Source of the DNA: an uncultured Spirochaetales bacterium
GTDB taxonomy: Bacteria; Spirochaetota; Spirochaetia; Sphaerochaetales; Sphaerochaetaceae
Length of the DNA: 64,000 nucleotides
Assembly (NCBI GenBank): GCA_949293595.1
Contig: CASFDW010000001.1
Span: forward strand, 124,001 to 188,000
Reading direction: 5' to 3'
Below, piece by piece: positions 7,876 through 16,847 of the stretch (the first letter of the stretch is position 1; the number at the start of each line of letters is the position of its first letter). The position numbers and the translations under genes were made by a program. The notes beneath the pieces were generated by a model. It ran no database searches. It saw only the letters and a list, made by a program, of their open reading frames with translations, and was not told the origin of the DNA.

Positions 7876-8896
7876 GATAGACGCCCTTCTCTCTTGCCTC
7901 AGCCCTGTCCTCATCGCTCCAAACGGAAGCCTGGACCTCACCGATATGGCATTTGTGCAGCAGGAACATGCAGAGCCTGCTCTGGCCGATTCCTCCTCCG
8001 ACGGACTCGGGGTACTCGCCGGCAAGAAGCCTCTTGTGCCAGTAAAGGTCCTTCCTCTCCTGGCATCCCCTGATGTCCAGCTGCCTCAGGAGGGCGGTCC
8101 TGTCGACACGTATGCCCATGCTGGATAGCTCGAGGCTGTCCTGTCTGACCTTGTCCCAAACGATTATGTCGCCGTTGAGACCGTGGTAGCCGGGCCATGT
8201 CTCCGTGGACCAGTCGTCGTAGTCCGGGGCACGGAGCGAATGCGGTCTTCCGTCCTCAAGCGACGCGCCGATCCCGATGATGAAGACCGCACCGTATCTC
8301 CTCGCCGCCTCCTTCTCCCGCTCCTGGGGCTCGAGGTCCGGGTACTGCTTCAACAGATCCTCGGAATGTATGAACGTTATCTCGTCCGGCAGATAATCCT
8401 CAAGCTGCGGGTAGAGCTCCTCCAAAAGGAACGCGGTCCTCTTGACAGCATGGAAGATGTCAGTCACCGTCTTCTTGAGATAATCGAGGTTCCTGTCCTC
8501 GAACCTGATGGACTTCTCCCAGTCCCATTGGTCGACATAGATGCTGTGGATGGCGTCCACCGTATCATCCGGCCTAAGCGCATTCATATCGGTATAGATC
8601 CCCCGTCCCGGGGCGATCTGGTAATCCGCAAGCGCCATCCTCTTCCATTTCGCAAGAGACTGCACGATCTCCATCTGTCTCCCGCCGAGAGCGTTCACGG
8701 AAAACGAAACGGGCCTCTCGACCCCGTTGAGATCGTCGTTTATCCCGCTGCCCGATGGAACGAACAGCGGACTGGTGAGCCTGCTGAGCCTGAGGGCTCC
8801 GGAAAGCTGCTTCTCGAATATGTCCTTTGCGGCCTTTATCGCTTTTTCAGTATCATGAGGGTCCAGAACGGACCTGTAACCGTCGACAATAACCAT
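7868..8896 (-). CDS. asnA: Aspartate--ammonia ligase (asparagine synthetase A)
   Basis: Makes asparagine from aspartate, ATP and ammonia; related to class II tRNA synthetases. The 342-residue length matches AsnA. Diagnostic stretches are NDDLNGVERPVSFSV, IVQSLAKWKRMALADY, the GRGIYTDMNALRPD segment and YVDQWDWEK. The C-terminal part has SVGGGIGQSRLCMFLL, the motif 3-like region. The ATG is preceded by a G-rich tract at ribosome-binding distance. It is monocistronic, convergent with the methyltransferase gene and divergent from mscL. Confidence 0.96.
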   Translation of the reverse strand: MVIVDGYRSVLDPHDTEKAIKAAKDIFEKQLSGALRLSRLTSPLFVPSGSGINDDLNGVERPVSFSVNALGGRQMEIVQSLAKWKRMALADYQIAPGRGIYTDMNALRPDDTVDAIHSIYVDQWDWEKSIRFEDRNLDYLKKTVTDIFHAVKRTAFLLEELYPQLEDYLPDEITFIHSEDLLKQYPDLEPQEREKEAARRYGAVFIIGIGASLEDGRPHSLRAPDYDDWSTETWPGYHGLNGDIIVWDKVRQDSLELSSMGIRVDRTALLRQLDIRGCQERKDLYWHKRLLAGEYPESVGGGIGQSRLCMFLLHKCHIGEVQASVWSDEDRAEAREKGVYLI

Positions 8897-8967
8897 GACG
8901 TGTTGCCCCCCTGCTGATTTTTTGACAATATATTACAAAAAATAGGCATCAAGGAAAACAAGATTAT

Positions 8968-9414
8968 ATGAAACAGGGCAAAATTATTTCGGAATTCAAG
9001 AAATTCATCGCACGCGGATCCGTGGTGGACCTGGCATGCGGCGTCATCATGGGCTCGGCGTTCTCGGCGATTACGAATTCGGTGGTGAACGACATAATAA
9101 TGCCGATTGCAGGATTCGTCCTCGGCGGCACCGATTTCAGTTCGTTCAAGATCGTCTTGAGGAAGGCTGGCGAAACCACAGCCGAGGTGGCGATCCGATA
9201 CGGCAAGCTCCTCAATGCGGTTCTGAACTTCATAATCATCGCCTTCGTGGTGTTCTGGATCGTGAAGGGCTTCAACAGACTCAGGGACATTCAGAAAAAA
9301 GCCGACGACGCAGCAAGGAAGAAAGAGGAGGAAAAGGTCCCCCCGAAGTCACAGGACATCGTCCTGCTGGAGGAGATACGGGATATCCTGAAGGCTGGAG
9401 CAAAAATAGAATAA
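8968..9414 (+). CDS. mscL: Large-conductance mechanosensitive channel MscL
   Basis: An inner-membrane emergency valve that opens on hypo-osmotic stretch; forms a homopentamer. It has 148 residues with the family N-terminus ISEFKKFIARGSVVDLACG. TM1 runs to about residue 50 and contains GVIMGSAFSAITNSVVNDII; the periplasmic loop follows, then TM2 (LNFIIIAFVVFWIVKGFN). The C-terminal tail is a charged helix bundle (KKADDAARKKEEEK). The ribosome binding site is weak (AAGG at about 13 nt). The gene stands alone and is followed by an AT-rich spacer. Confidence 0.95.
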   Translation: MKQGKIISEFKKFIARGSVVDLACGVIMGSAFSAITNSVVNDIIMPIAGFVLGGTDFSSFKIVLRKAGETTAEVAIRYGKLLNAVLNFIIIAFVVFWIVKGFNRLRDIQKKADDAARKKEEEKVPPKSQDIVLLEEIRDILKAGAKIE

Positions 9415-9552
9415 TTATTGAATTATTTTAGATTATTTCTTTTAATAAATAGAATTGTTAAAATTATATTAAATTCTTAAGCACTATTGACGATATCAAC
9501 CGCGTGTATTATATTATGCACGACAAAAGGAAATTCTTTTATGGAGCTTTAT

Positions 9553-9840
9553 ATGAAGAAACTCGAAGAAGCGCTGATTGAAAGAAAGACCAAAAGACTG
9601 TTCAAGGACAATGAGATACCGTCCGTATACGCACTGGTGCAATGCTACAGGGCGTACCAGGAGAAGGAATTCGCAAGGACGCTCTCATTCAAGAAGGCCC
9701 TTGACGAATTCATCGAATGCGTCCTTGAGCCGCTCGAGAGGGAGTACAGGCTCAAAGGCGTGGAAGAAGGATTCTACCCCTACTTCATCCAGAAGGCCTT
9801 CCTCACATACGGACTACTGAAAAAGGCCTCCGGAATCTGA
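9553..9840 (+). CDS. Conserved-looking small protein of unknown function
   Basis: A 95-residue soluble, charged, helical protein beginning MKKLEEALIERKTKRLF. It has no signal peptide or membrane segment and no motif I recognise. I chose the ATG with GGAG 6 nt upstream; an in-frame ATG four codons earlier, with AAAGGA at about 10 nt, is also possible. The codon pattern is regular and consistent with a real gene. It is flanked by mscL upstream and is convergent with the DJ-1 family gene, which ends 7 bp away. No function is proposed. Confidence 0.65.
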   Translation: MKKLEEALIERKTKRLFKDNEIPSVYALVQCYRAYQEKEFARTLSFKKALDEFIECVLEPLEREYRLKGVEEGFYPYFIQKAFLTYGLLKKASGI

Positions 9841-9847
9841 GGCGGCC

Positions 9848-10408
9848 TCAATCCCTCTGGAAACACACCGCGCTTGCTGTCCTGCCGGCCTCCTCGTCAC
9901 CGGAAAGGCTTCTTATCACCGCAATGGCGAGGTCGAACGCATATCCGGCGCTCTTGCCGGTTATGATGTTCCCATCAACCTCCACCCCGGAGGAGGTGAA
10001 ATCATCCTTCTTGCTGTATTTCTCACACCCGGGATAGCAGGTCGCACGCCTGCCCTCGAGCAATCCGGCGTTTGCAAGCACAACGCTCGGGGCCGCGCAA
10101 ATCGCGCTGACGATCCTGCCCTTCGAAGCCATGTCGATGATCTTGCTGTTGACGAGCCAGCTCTGGCTGAGATTGATCGAACCCGGCATGCCCCCGGGAA
10201 GGAACACCGCATCGAATTCCTCGAGCGAGACCTCCTCGGCAAGCTTGTCGGCGACAATTGTGACGTTATGGGAGCTGACAACCTCCCTGCTGTCCTGCAC
10301 CGACGCCAGGGTGACGTCGTATCCTGCACGGCGGAACATGTCCACCGGGACAACGGCCTCCGCCTCCTCGAAACCTGCAGCCAGATAAACCAAAACCTTC
10401 TTGCTCAT
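9848..10408 (-). CDS. DJ-1/PfpI family protein (YajL/ThiJ-like)
   Basis: A 186-residue member of the DJ-1 superfamily, which includes glyoxalases, deglycase-like and redox-protective proteins. The nucleophile elbow is IVSAICAAPSVVLANAGLL with Cys in the A-I-C-A-A-P context. The conserved Glu is in GFEEAEAVVPVDMFRRAGYD, and DAVFLPGGMPGS is the typical pre-elbow strand. I chose the ATG whose first bases overlap the DAHP synthase stop (ATGA); a longer frame upstream would run inside that gene. It is co-transcribed behind aroF/G. Its exact reaction cannot be deduced. Confidence 0.88.
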   Translation of the reverse strand: MSKKVLVYLAAGFEEAEAVVPVDMFRRAGYDVTLASVQDSREVVSSHNVTIVADKLAEEVSLEEFDAVFLPGGMPGSINLSQSWLVNSKIIDMASKGRIVSAICAAPSVVLANAGLLEGRRATCYPGCEKYSKKDDFTSSGVEVDGNIITGKSAGYAFDLAIAVIRSLSGDEEAGRTASAVCFQRD

Positions 10409-11502
10409 AGTACGTCCTGTCTTCCTCCCTTGTTCTTCCATTCCGAGAGAAGTCTTGAGGCATTGACAAGAATCCTCTCGGTCTCGTCCCAGCCTATGCA
10501 GGCGTCAGTGACCGACACTCCGTATTTCAGCGACATGCAGCCGCCCGTAATCTTCTGGGAGCCCTCGAACAGATTCGATTCGAGCATGAATCCCTTTATC
10601 GACTTCTCCCCCCACATAACCTGGTCTATGACGCTTCGCAGCACACGTTTCTGCCTGGACGGATCCTTTCTGGAGTTCGCATGGCTGCAATCGATCAGGA
10701 TGGCATCGTTCAGCCCCTCCGAGCGTAGCATCCTGGATGCATGCTCGACCTCGTCCTCGTAATAGTTCGGTCCGTTCTCGCCCCCACGGAGTATGAGATG
10801 GCAGCAGTCGTTGCCGGTGGTACGGAAGATCGTGTTGAGCCCATCCCTGCTTATTCCTATGAACGAAGCGCCCTTGGAAGCGCTCTTCATCGCATTCACG
10901 GCCGCGGAAAGATCACCCCCGGTGCTGTTCTTGAACCCGACGGCGACAGAGAGTCCCGAGGCAAGGTTCCTGTGTGTCTGGCTCTCCGTGGTGCGTGCCC
11001 CGATGCTAGACCAGCTCATTATCTCGTCGATGTACTGGGGGATGATCGGATCGAGCACCTCGCAGCCCACGGGAAGCCCCATCGACGTTATGTCGAGCAG
11101 GAGCTTGCGGGCGACGGTTATCCCCTTTTCTATGTCGTAGCTCTCGTCCATGTCCGGATCGAGGATGAGCCCCTTCCAGCCGAGGTTGGTCCTGGGTTTC
11201 TCGAAATACGTCCTCATGACGATCAGAAAATCGTCCTCGAGCCTTGAAGACAGCTCCTTGAGCTTCGCCGCATAGTCCAGCGCCGCGGCCGGGTCATGTA
11301 TGCTGCATGGTCCAACTATTGCCAGGAGCCTGCTGGAGCGGCCCTTTATGATGTCGTTCACACCTCTTCTGAAAGAAAGCACCCTCTGCCTGTTCTCCTC
11401 CGAGAAGGGAAGCAGGGACGCTATCTCCGCCGGAGTCTTGAGGCTGTCCATCCGGCTGATGCGCAAATCCTGAGAATCTTTCATAACCCGATTATGGTCC
11501 AT
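10405..11502 (-). CDS. aroF: 3-deoxy-7-phosphoheptulonate (DAHP) synthase, class I
   Basis: First step of the shikimate pathway: joins phosphoenolpyruvate and erythrose 4-phosphate. The 365-residue size matches the AroF/G/H type. Hallmarks are LLAIVGPCSIHDP, MRTYFEKPRTNLGWKGLI, GARTTESQTHRNLASGLS and ILIDCSHANS. Feedback specificity (Phe, Tyr or Trp) cannot be read reliably. The start ATG has AAGG immediately adjacent, and a second ATG lies six codons later, so the N-terminus is uncertain by a few residues. Downstream it overlaps the DJ-1 gene by 4 bp. Confidence 0.94.
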   Translation of the reverse strand: MDHNRVMKDSQDLRISRMDSLKTPAEIASLLPFSEENRQRVLSFRRGVNDIIKGRSSRLLAIVGPCSIHDPAAALDYAAKLKELSSRLEDDFLIVMRTYFEKPRTNLGWKGLILDPDMDESYDIEKGITVARKLLLDITSMGLPVGCEVLDPIIPQYIDEIMSWSSIGARTTESQTHRNLASGLSVAVGFKNSTGGDLSAAVNAMKSASKGASFIGISRDGLNTIFRTTGNDCCHLILRGGENGPNYYEDEVEHASRMLRSEGLNDAILIDCSHANSRKDPSRQKRVLRSVIDQVMWGEKSIKGFMLESNLFEGSQKITGGCMSLKYGVSVTDACIGWDETERILVNASRLLSEWKNKGGRQDVL

Positions 11503-11520
11503 CCTTGATTTTAATTCAAT

Positions 11521-11546
11521 AAAAAGGAGGGGGATTCCACCCCCTC
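11521..11546 (-). terminator. Intrinsic terminator of the acyl-CoA synthetase operon
   Basis: Read leftward, GAGGGGG and CCCCCTC form a 7-bp stem with a 6-nt loop, followed by CTTTTTATT. It lies 6 bp past the synthetase stop and before the aroF start. Confidence 0.85.
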
Positions 11547-11551
11547 ACATA

Positions 11552-13375
11552 TCATTCTTCCTTATCTTTTTCCGTGTTTTCCGCATCCTTTTTCTTCTTC
11601 GGATACAGGAATCTCTTTATCTTCTGCGTGGGAGTCCTGTCGAAGGGCTCCTCCTGGAGCTCCGTCTCGGATATGCGCGAATAGACGGACAGCTGGCTGT
11701 TCAGTTCCTTGCGCATGTTCTTAACATACTTCCTGGCCTCGTTCTTTGCCTCGTCCAGGCTGATCTTCAGCTTTTTGCTCATGAGCTCGACATCTATCTT
11801 TATGAGGGCGAGCAGGCCTCCGTCGTTCGAGACGACCAGACTTTCCTGCACGAACTCCTGGCTGTTTATGAGATTCTCTATCAGCTCTGGATAGATGTTC
11901 TCCCCAGCCGGCCCGAGAATCATTGTCTTCACCCTGCCCTTTATGGCAAGCCTGCCGGCCTTGTCGAAGAATCCGAGGTCCCCGGTACGGAAATATCCGT
12001 CCGACGTGAACACCTCCTTGTCGAGGTCCGGCCTCCCGAAATAGCCGAGCATCACGTTGGGTCCCTTGACCGCTATCTCCCCGATACCCTCAGCATTCTT
12101 GTCCAACAGGACAACATCGTCGTCCTTGACGATCTTTCCGACGAACGACGGCTTGTGCTGGCTGTTCTGCGGACCGCATCCCGCAACAAGGGGGGACGTC
12201 TCGGTCAGACCGTAGCCTATCGCGTACGGGAAGCCCGCACGATAGAGGAAGTATTCGACTTCGGGATCGAGAGGGGCTCCGCCTATGCCGAAGAACTTCA
12301 GACGGTGCCCGAACGTATCCATTATCTTGTTTCCGATCACCTTGTAGACAAATGATCCGATCAACGGCTTTTTTATCAGGTTTGCGAGCTTCTTGTTGTC
12401 CCTGAGCGTAGGTGCGACGGCGTTCCTGTAGACCTTCTCTATCAGGAGGGGAACCGTGAGCATGACATGGGGCCGGACCTCCTTCAAGGCGGGAAGGAGG
12501 ACGGAGACTGCGGGCGGCTTGCCAAGGAAAACCACCTCGGCCCCCTGCAGAAGGACCAGAAGCTGGCCTATTGTGAACTCGTACACATGGCTCATTGGAA
12601 GGATCGAGAGGACCTTGAAGCCTGGGCGGACCTTCACGTATTCGTCGGTGTTGAGGTCGGCGCATCTCAAAAGGTTCTTGTGCGTGAGCATGACCCCCTT
12701 CGAGGCGCCTGTCGTTCCTGAAGTGTATATTATCGATGCAAGATCATCCTCCCCCGGCCTGTTTGCATCGAGCTGCTGGGAATTGATCCTGGCATCCCTC
12801 ATCCCGACTCCGGGCGCCTCGTCGAACCCTTTCCCGTCCGGATAGCCGACGCTGGCGGGTATGTGGAAAAGATCCTCCATCCGGAATACCAGCAGCCCGG
12901 CCTCACCCGCATAGGAGCACACCTTTGGCCATTGCTTGACATTAGTCATGACCGCGCGGCTTCCGGAATGGCTCAATATCTCAGAAGCCTCCCTGGCTGT
13001 GAAATCGGGAAGGATCGGGACGGATACGGCGCCGATGGAGGTCAGAGCCACGTAGAAGACCATCCAGTTCGGGCAGCTCTCACCCATGATGGCGATCCTG
13101 TCCCCCTTTGTTATGCCGATCTTCAGCAGATAGGAGGCCACGGCCCTGACATAGTGGACGAACTGGCCGTAGGTGATGGCATCCGCGTCATCCTGCCGGA
13201 AAACCCGGTACATCACCTTCTTGGGGAAGCGCGAACCTATCACCTCGTAGAAGTTCCTGAAAGTGTATTCGGTCATGAACTTCATCCTGAGCCCGTCGCT
13301 TCTCCGGACCTTTGAACACATCTTCCGCGTTATTCTGACCGGCTTTGCCCTCTTTTTCCTTTGTTCCTTACTCAT
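11552..13375 (-). CDS. AMP-dependent long-chain acyl-CoA synthetase
   Basis: Activates fatty acids to acyl-CoA (or a related acyl-adenylate) and belongs to the ANL superfamily; 607 residues. The phosphate-binding motif is IIYTSGTTGASKGVMLTHKN, and the middle motif is GYGLTETSPLVAGC. The hinge and adenylate motif read YFRTGDLGFFDKAGRLAIKG, ending in RTPTQKIKRFL near the C-terminus with its catalytic Lys. Start chosen at MSKEQRKKR, whose ATG overlaps the stop of the preceding MBL hydrolase gene by 8 bp; the longer frame upstream would lie within that gene. A basic N-terminal tail of about 30 residues precedes the enzyme core. A second paralogue lies at 19.8-21.5 kb. Confidence 0.92.
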   Translation of the reverse strand: MSKEQRKKRAKPVRITRKMCSKVRRSDGLRMKFMTEYTFRNFYEVIGSRFPKKVMYRVFRQDDADAITYGQFVHYVRAVASYLLKIGITKGDRIAIMGESCPNWMVFYVALTSIGAVSVPILPDFTAREASEILSHSGSRAVMTNVKQWPKVCSYAGEAGLLVFRMEDLFHIPASVGYPDGKGFDEAPGVGMRDARINSQQLDANRPGEDDLASIIYTSGTTGASKGVMLTHKNLLRCADLNTDEYVKVRPGFKVLSILPMSHVYEFTIGQLLVLLQGAEVVFLGKPPAVSVLLPALKEVRPHVMLTVPLLIEKVYRNAVAPTLRDNKKLANLIKKPLIGSFVYKVIGNKIMDTFGHRLKFFGIGGAPLDPEVEYFLYRAGFPYAIGYGLTETSPLVAGCGPQNSQHKPSFVGKIVKDDDVVLLDKNAEGIGEIAVKGPNVMLGYFGRPDLDKEVFTSDGYFRTGDLGFFDKAGRLAIKGRVKTMILGPAGENIYPELIENLINSQEFVQESLVVSNDGGLLALIKIDVELMSKKLKISLDEAKNEARKYVKNMRKELNSQLSVYSRISETELQEEPFDRTPTQKIKRFLYPKKKKDAENTEKDKEE

Positions 13376-14150
13376 CGCAAAATCCCTCATAGGACACACC
13401 ACGTTCGCAGACATGGATGAACACTCCGCTCGGGATGCCCTCCTTCATTATCTTCTCCACCGTACCGGGGGTGTTGTTGTTGTCGCTTATATGCACGAAG
13501 AAAAGCTCGTCGCCCTTCTTCGAATACTTCCTTGCAAACTCCAGGGCATCACTGTTCGACAGATGTCCGTACGTCCCGCGTATGCGTTTCTTCAGCTTAT
13601 CCGGATATGGTCCGGCCTCAAGCAGGCTGTCGTCGTAGTTTGCCTCTATGAAGAACACACCCGCCCTGCGGGCATATTCATCCGCCTCGAACGGCACGCA
13701 TCCGGTATCGGTCATCAGGAAAAACCTGTCGTCCCCGTTCTGTATGAAGAAACCGGAGGAGCCCGGACAGTCGTGGTACGTACGGAATGGCGTGAGCCTG
13801 AATGCCCCTGAGACAACATCCTCACCGTGACGGAAGGTCCTGAGCGCCCCGTCGTCAAGCACGAAACGGTATTTCTTCATCAGATCGAGACTGTAACCAT
13901 GGCTCACGTCGGAAACATATGCGGGTATCCCGAGCTTCCTCTGCACGGCCCCCACCCCCTTGCTGTGGTCGGGATGGAGATGCGTAAGGAAAAGGGCGCG
14001 CACGGAGCCGACCGGTATTGAATGTGCCTCGAGCCGCTTGCACAGTCCGGTGAACGTGAGGCCGCAGTCGACGAGGATCGTGTCGGTACCGTCGTGGAAC
14101 GCATAAGAGTTGCCGCAGCTTCCGCTGGAAAGGATCACATAATGGATCAT
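13368..14150 (-). CDS. MBL-fold metallo-hydrolase (YycJ/WalJ-like)
   Basis: A 260-residue zinc-dependent hydrolase of the metallo-beta-lactamase fold. The metal motif is LTHLHPDHSKGV, the HxHxDH pattern, followed by a distal His in HGYSLDL and Asp in MTDTGCVP. The sequence IHYVILSSGSCGNSYAF at the start is typical of the YycJ/WalJ group, whose members are suspected nucleases or phosphodiesterases. The start overlaps the stop of the ArsC-like gene by 4 bp (ATGA) and its own stop overlaps the acyl-CoA synthetase start, so the three genes are tightly coupled. The substrate is unknown. Confidence 0.88.
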   Translation of the reverse strand: MIHYVILSSGSCGNSYAFHDGTDTILVDCGLTFTGLCKRLEAHSIPVGSVRALFLTHLHPDHSKGVGAVQRKLGIPAYVSDVSHGYSLDLMKKYRFVLDDGALRTFRHGEDVVSGAFRLTPFRTYHDCPGSSGFFIQNGDDRFFLMTDTGCVPFEADEYARRAGVFFIEANYDDSLLEAGPYPDKLKKRIRGTYGHLSNSDALEFARKYSKKGDELFFVHISDNNNTPGTVEKIMKEGIPSGVFIHVCERGVSYEGFCDE

Positions 14151-14479
14151 TGCCGCGCATCCTCGATGAACTTGTCGTTCGGAAAGAAGGAGCACCGGCC
14201 GTTGTGGCGCAGGATGGGCAGCCTGAGGATGTCCGGATCCTCCATGAGCTTCTCCCTGATATCGAAGACCATGTATCCGTAGCCCTTCTTCCTATATGCC
14301 TTGGACTCCCTGTCGATCAGATCCCCGGCATCGAAGCTTGAAAAGATGCTTTCCCACTCCCTCTGTGAAAGCTCCCTCTGGTCAAGGTCGACGATCTGGA
14401 ACGGTATGCGCCTTTCCTTAAGGTACATCACCGCCTTCCTCCCTTCCCTGCTGTTGTTTCTTGTTATGACTTGCAACAT
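14147..14479 (-). CDS. ArsC/Spx-family thioredoxin-fold protein lacking the catalytic Cys
   Basis: A 110-residue protein with the length and layout of ArsC/Spx/YffB proteins. It begins MLQVITRNNSREGRKAVMYL; in family members the position aligned with the first Ser of this stretch is the redox Cys (pattern P-N-C-D-T-x-R-K-A). The Pro-containing region near the end reads ILRLPILRHNGRCSFF, matching the conserved LIKRPILV block. The enzyme is therefore unlikely to reduce arsenate by the usual chemistry and may be a binding or regulatory protein. The start has no strong ribosome binding site. First gene of the ArsC-like/MBL/acyl-CoA synthetase operon. Confidence 0.75.
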   Translation of the reverse strand: MLQVITRNNSREGRKAVMYLKERRIPFQIVDLDQRELSQREWESIFSSFDAGDLIDRESKAYRKKGYGYMVFDIREKLMEDPDILRLPILRHNGRCSFFPNDKFIEDARQ

Positions 14480-14618
14480 CGCCCGAATATTCCCGTTAGA
14501 GATAAATATTACTTTAGCATGGACGTTTTGTGAACCTTTGATAAAAAACAAACGGTTAAAACAGTTAAAATTTACAATAATGCACGGGCGTAGTGAATTT
14601 TAATCAGAAACGCCATTA

Positions 14619-14647
14619 TTGACCATTTATACCCGTTGTATGATAAT
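14619..14647 (+). promoter_or_regulatory. Promoter of asnS
   Basis: TTGACC and GATAAT are separated by 17 bp, leaving a leader of roughly 24 nt with an AAGGAG ribosome binding site. Confidence 0.6.
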
Positions 14648-14677
14648 ACCCATATCAAAAAACCAAGGAGATCGGAA

Positions 14678-16063
14678 ATGAGAGAGAGAATAAGGGAAAT
14701 CCTTTCCAAAAAGCCATCTGACGACATTCTTACGGTCGAGGGCTGGGTAAGGACCAAAAGGGACAGCAAGAACGTCTGTTTTCTGGAAATCAACGACGGC
14801 AGTTGCCTCAAAGGCATCCAGGCGGTGGTCGACAAGGCGTCATTTTCAAACAACAATCTCCTTGACAGCATCACAACCGGTGCCGCCGTGGTTGCCAGGG
14901 GCAGGCTTGTCGAAAGCCTGGGCGGAAACCAGGCGGTCGAGCTAGAGACCTCCGGAATCGAAATCGTGGGTCCCTGCCCCCAGGACTACCCCCTCCAGAA
15001 AAAGAGGCACACTGTCGAGTTCCTCAGGGAGAAGGCCCATCTGAGAGCAAGGACGAACCTTTTCGGGGCGGTCACACGCGTCAGAAACACCATGAGCTAC
15101 GCAATACACTCGTTCTTCCAGGAGAACGGCTTCATCTATGTCAACACGCCACTGATCACGGCAAGCGACTGCGAGGGCGCCGGCGAACAGTTCCAGGTCA
15201 CAACGCTGGACATTGAAAACCCTCCCAGGCTCAAGGACGGGAGCATCGACTATTCCAAGGACTTCTTCGGCAGGATGGCGAAACTGACCGTGTCGGGACA
15301 GCTCGACGGAGAGACATACGCCATGGCGATGAAGAACATCTACACATTCGGTCCGACATTCCGTGCGGAGAACAGCAACACCACGAGACATCTGGCCGAA
15401 TTCTGGATGGTGGAGCCGGAGATGGCATTCTGCGACCTCGAGGGCGACATGGAGGTTGCCGAAAGCTTCTTGAAGTACGTGTTCAAGAAGGTTCTCGATG
15501 AAAGGTCCGAGGACATGGCTTTCTTCGACTCCTTCGTGCAGAAGGGCGTCGTCGGGACGCTCGAGCATGTGATCACGAGCCCGTTCGAGCACATGACGTA
15601 CACCGAGGCGATCAAAAGGCTCGAGAAGGAGAACGACAGATTCGAATTCCCCGTGCACTGGGGATCGGACATCCAGAGCGAGCACGAGAGGTATCTCACG
15701 GAGGAGATTGCGAAGCGGCCCGTGATAGTCACCGACTATCCCAAGGAGATCAAGGCCTTCTACATGATGCTCAACGAGGACGGCAGGACAGTGCGCGGCA
15801 TGGATGTGCTCGCACCCCGTCTTGGAGAGATCATCGGAGGAAGCGAGAGGGAATGGAGGCTCGACATCCTTGAGAACAGGATGAAGGAGCTCGGTCTGAA
15901 ACCGGAGGACTACTGGTGGTATCTCGACCTCAGGAGATACGGCAGCGTGCCGCATGCCGGCTTCGGGCTCGGGTTCGAGCGCGCCGTCCAATATGTGACT
16001 GGAATGGGAAACATCCGAGACGTGATCCCCTATCCGCGCTATGTGAAGAGTGCGGAATTCTGA
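14678..16063 (+). CDS. asnS: Asparaginyl-tRNA synthetase
   Basis: Class IIb synthetase of 461 residues that charges tRNA-Asn. It has an N-terminal OB-fold anticodon-binding domain ([20 protein letters not shown]) and a catalytic core. Motif 2 is seen as [20 protein letters not shown], and motif 3 as [16 protein letters not shown] followed by IRDVIPYPR. These features separate it from AspRS and LysRS. The start was set at the ATG with AAGGAG 7 nt upstream rather than at an earlier in-frame ATG. Its 3' end overlaps the convergent LuxR-type gene by 25 bp. Confidence 0.96.
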   Translation: MRERIREILSKKPSDDILTVEGWVRTKRDSKNVCFLEINDGSCLKGIQAVVDKASFSNNNLLDSITTGAAVVARGRLVESLGGNQAVELETSGIEIVGPCPQDYPLQKKRHTVEFLREKAHLRARTNLFGAVTRVRNTMSYAIHSFFQENGFIYVNTPLITASDCEGAGEQFQVTTLDIENPPRLKDGSIDYSKDFFGRMAKLTVSGQLDGETYAMAMKNIYTFGPTFRAENSNTTRHLAEFWMVEPEMAFCDLEGDMEVAESFLKYVFKKVLDERSEDMAFFDSFVQKGVVGTLEHVITSPFEHMTYTEAIKRLEKENDRFEFPVHWGSDIQSEHERYLTEEIAKRPVIVTDYPKEIKAFYMMLNEDGRTVRGMDVLAPRLGEIIGGSEREWRLDILENRMKELGLKPEDYWWYLDLRRYGSVPHAGFGLGFERAVQYVTGMGNIRDVIPYPRYVKSAEF

Positions 16064-16557
16064 TAAAGGGACAGTATCGCATAGACAGCAAGCTGCTGGG
16101 AGGAAAACAGACCCGTTTTCTCCAGCAGCTTGTTTTTTATCCTCCGGATGCTCCTTTCGCTCTTTTCAAGCGACAGGCACAGCTCCTTTGTCGAAAATCC
16201 ATACGACAGACAATGCAGGAGACGTTTCTCGAGCACGCTGAACCTTGGTACCTCCTTTTTCTCCATGAGCATGACGGACGGAGAAACCGGACCGTGCACC
16301 ACCGATGCCCTGCCCGCGAGCACGCTGCCCATGAGTGCCAGCCTTCCGGATTGCGAATGCACGATGATGTTGGTCCATCCGTCCCTCATCAGGCAGGACA
16401 CGTTCTCAATTGTGCAAAGCACGTTTCTGTCCACCGTGAGCACGGCGTGGAACTCCGATTTGTCGAGATTCACCCCGTATCCAACCAGATCCAGATCACC
16501 GACCGCAATGTCCTTGAAGAAATCATAACCGTCATATACCGCGAATCTTGTTTTCAT
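16039..16557 (-). CDS. LuxR-type helix-turn-helix protein
   Basis: A 172-residue probable transcription regulator. The C-terminal third contains a LuxR/FixJ-like HTH: LEKRLLHCLSYGFSTKELCL, then SLEKSERSIRRIKNKLLEK, where the second helix is the likely recognition helix. The N-terminal 100 residues do not look like a receiver domain (no phospho-acceptor Asp pocket seen) and may be a sensor of unknown input. A GGAGG sequence lies about 11 nt before the ATG. It is convergent with asnS and overlaps its 3' end. No target is evident; the AT-rich stretch upstream could hold its operator. Confidence 0.72.
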   Translation of the reverse strand: MKTRFAVYDGYDFFKDIAVGDLDLVGYGVNLDKSEFHAVLTVDRNVLCTIENVSCLMRDGWTNIIVHSQSGRLALMGSVLAGRASVVHGPVSPSVMLMEKKEVPRFSVLEKRLLHCLSYGFSTKELCLSLEKSERSIRRIKNKLLEKTGLFSSQQLAVYAILSLYQNSALFT

Positions 16558-16812
16558 ATCATATCAATCCTCCAGGCCGACACTTGTGCCAGAAACAAAC
16601 ACATTATTATTTATTGCAATATTTCGACTTGCCTCGAATAAAAAATGCAATCATGATTGAATCTGTGAAAAAATCAAAAACATGAAACCTTTGCTTTAAG
16701 CCAATATTTATTTAATCAAAACAGTTTGTTTTTATATAATTTCATTAGTTGCAAACAATAAAAGAAAAGTCACGGAAGAGAGAAAAAATTGAAAAAAATT
16801 AAAAAAAACTTA
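16558..16812. other. AT-rich intergenic stretch, no gene seen
   Basis: This stretch is strongly AT-rich with several A- and T-tracts and no convincing coding frame. It separates the LuxR-type gene (reading left) from the orphan RNA promoter (reading right) and may contain regulatory sites for either. Confidence 0.5.
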
Positions 16813-16841
16813 TTGCAAAGTAACCTAATAGTTTTTATATT
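16813..16841 (+). promoter_or_regulatory. Promoter of orphan structured RNA
   Basis: TTGCAA and TATATT are 17 bp apart. The predicted transcription start falls at about 16848, exactly where the first helix of the RNA begins. Confidence 0.6.
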
Positions 16842-16847
16842 GTTAAT

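Noticed and set aside
14942..15991. A 349-codon minus-strand frame opposite asnS
   Set aside because: It lies entirely within asnS and shows no protein family features.
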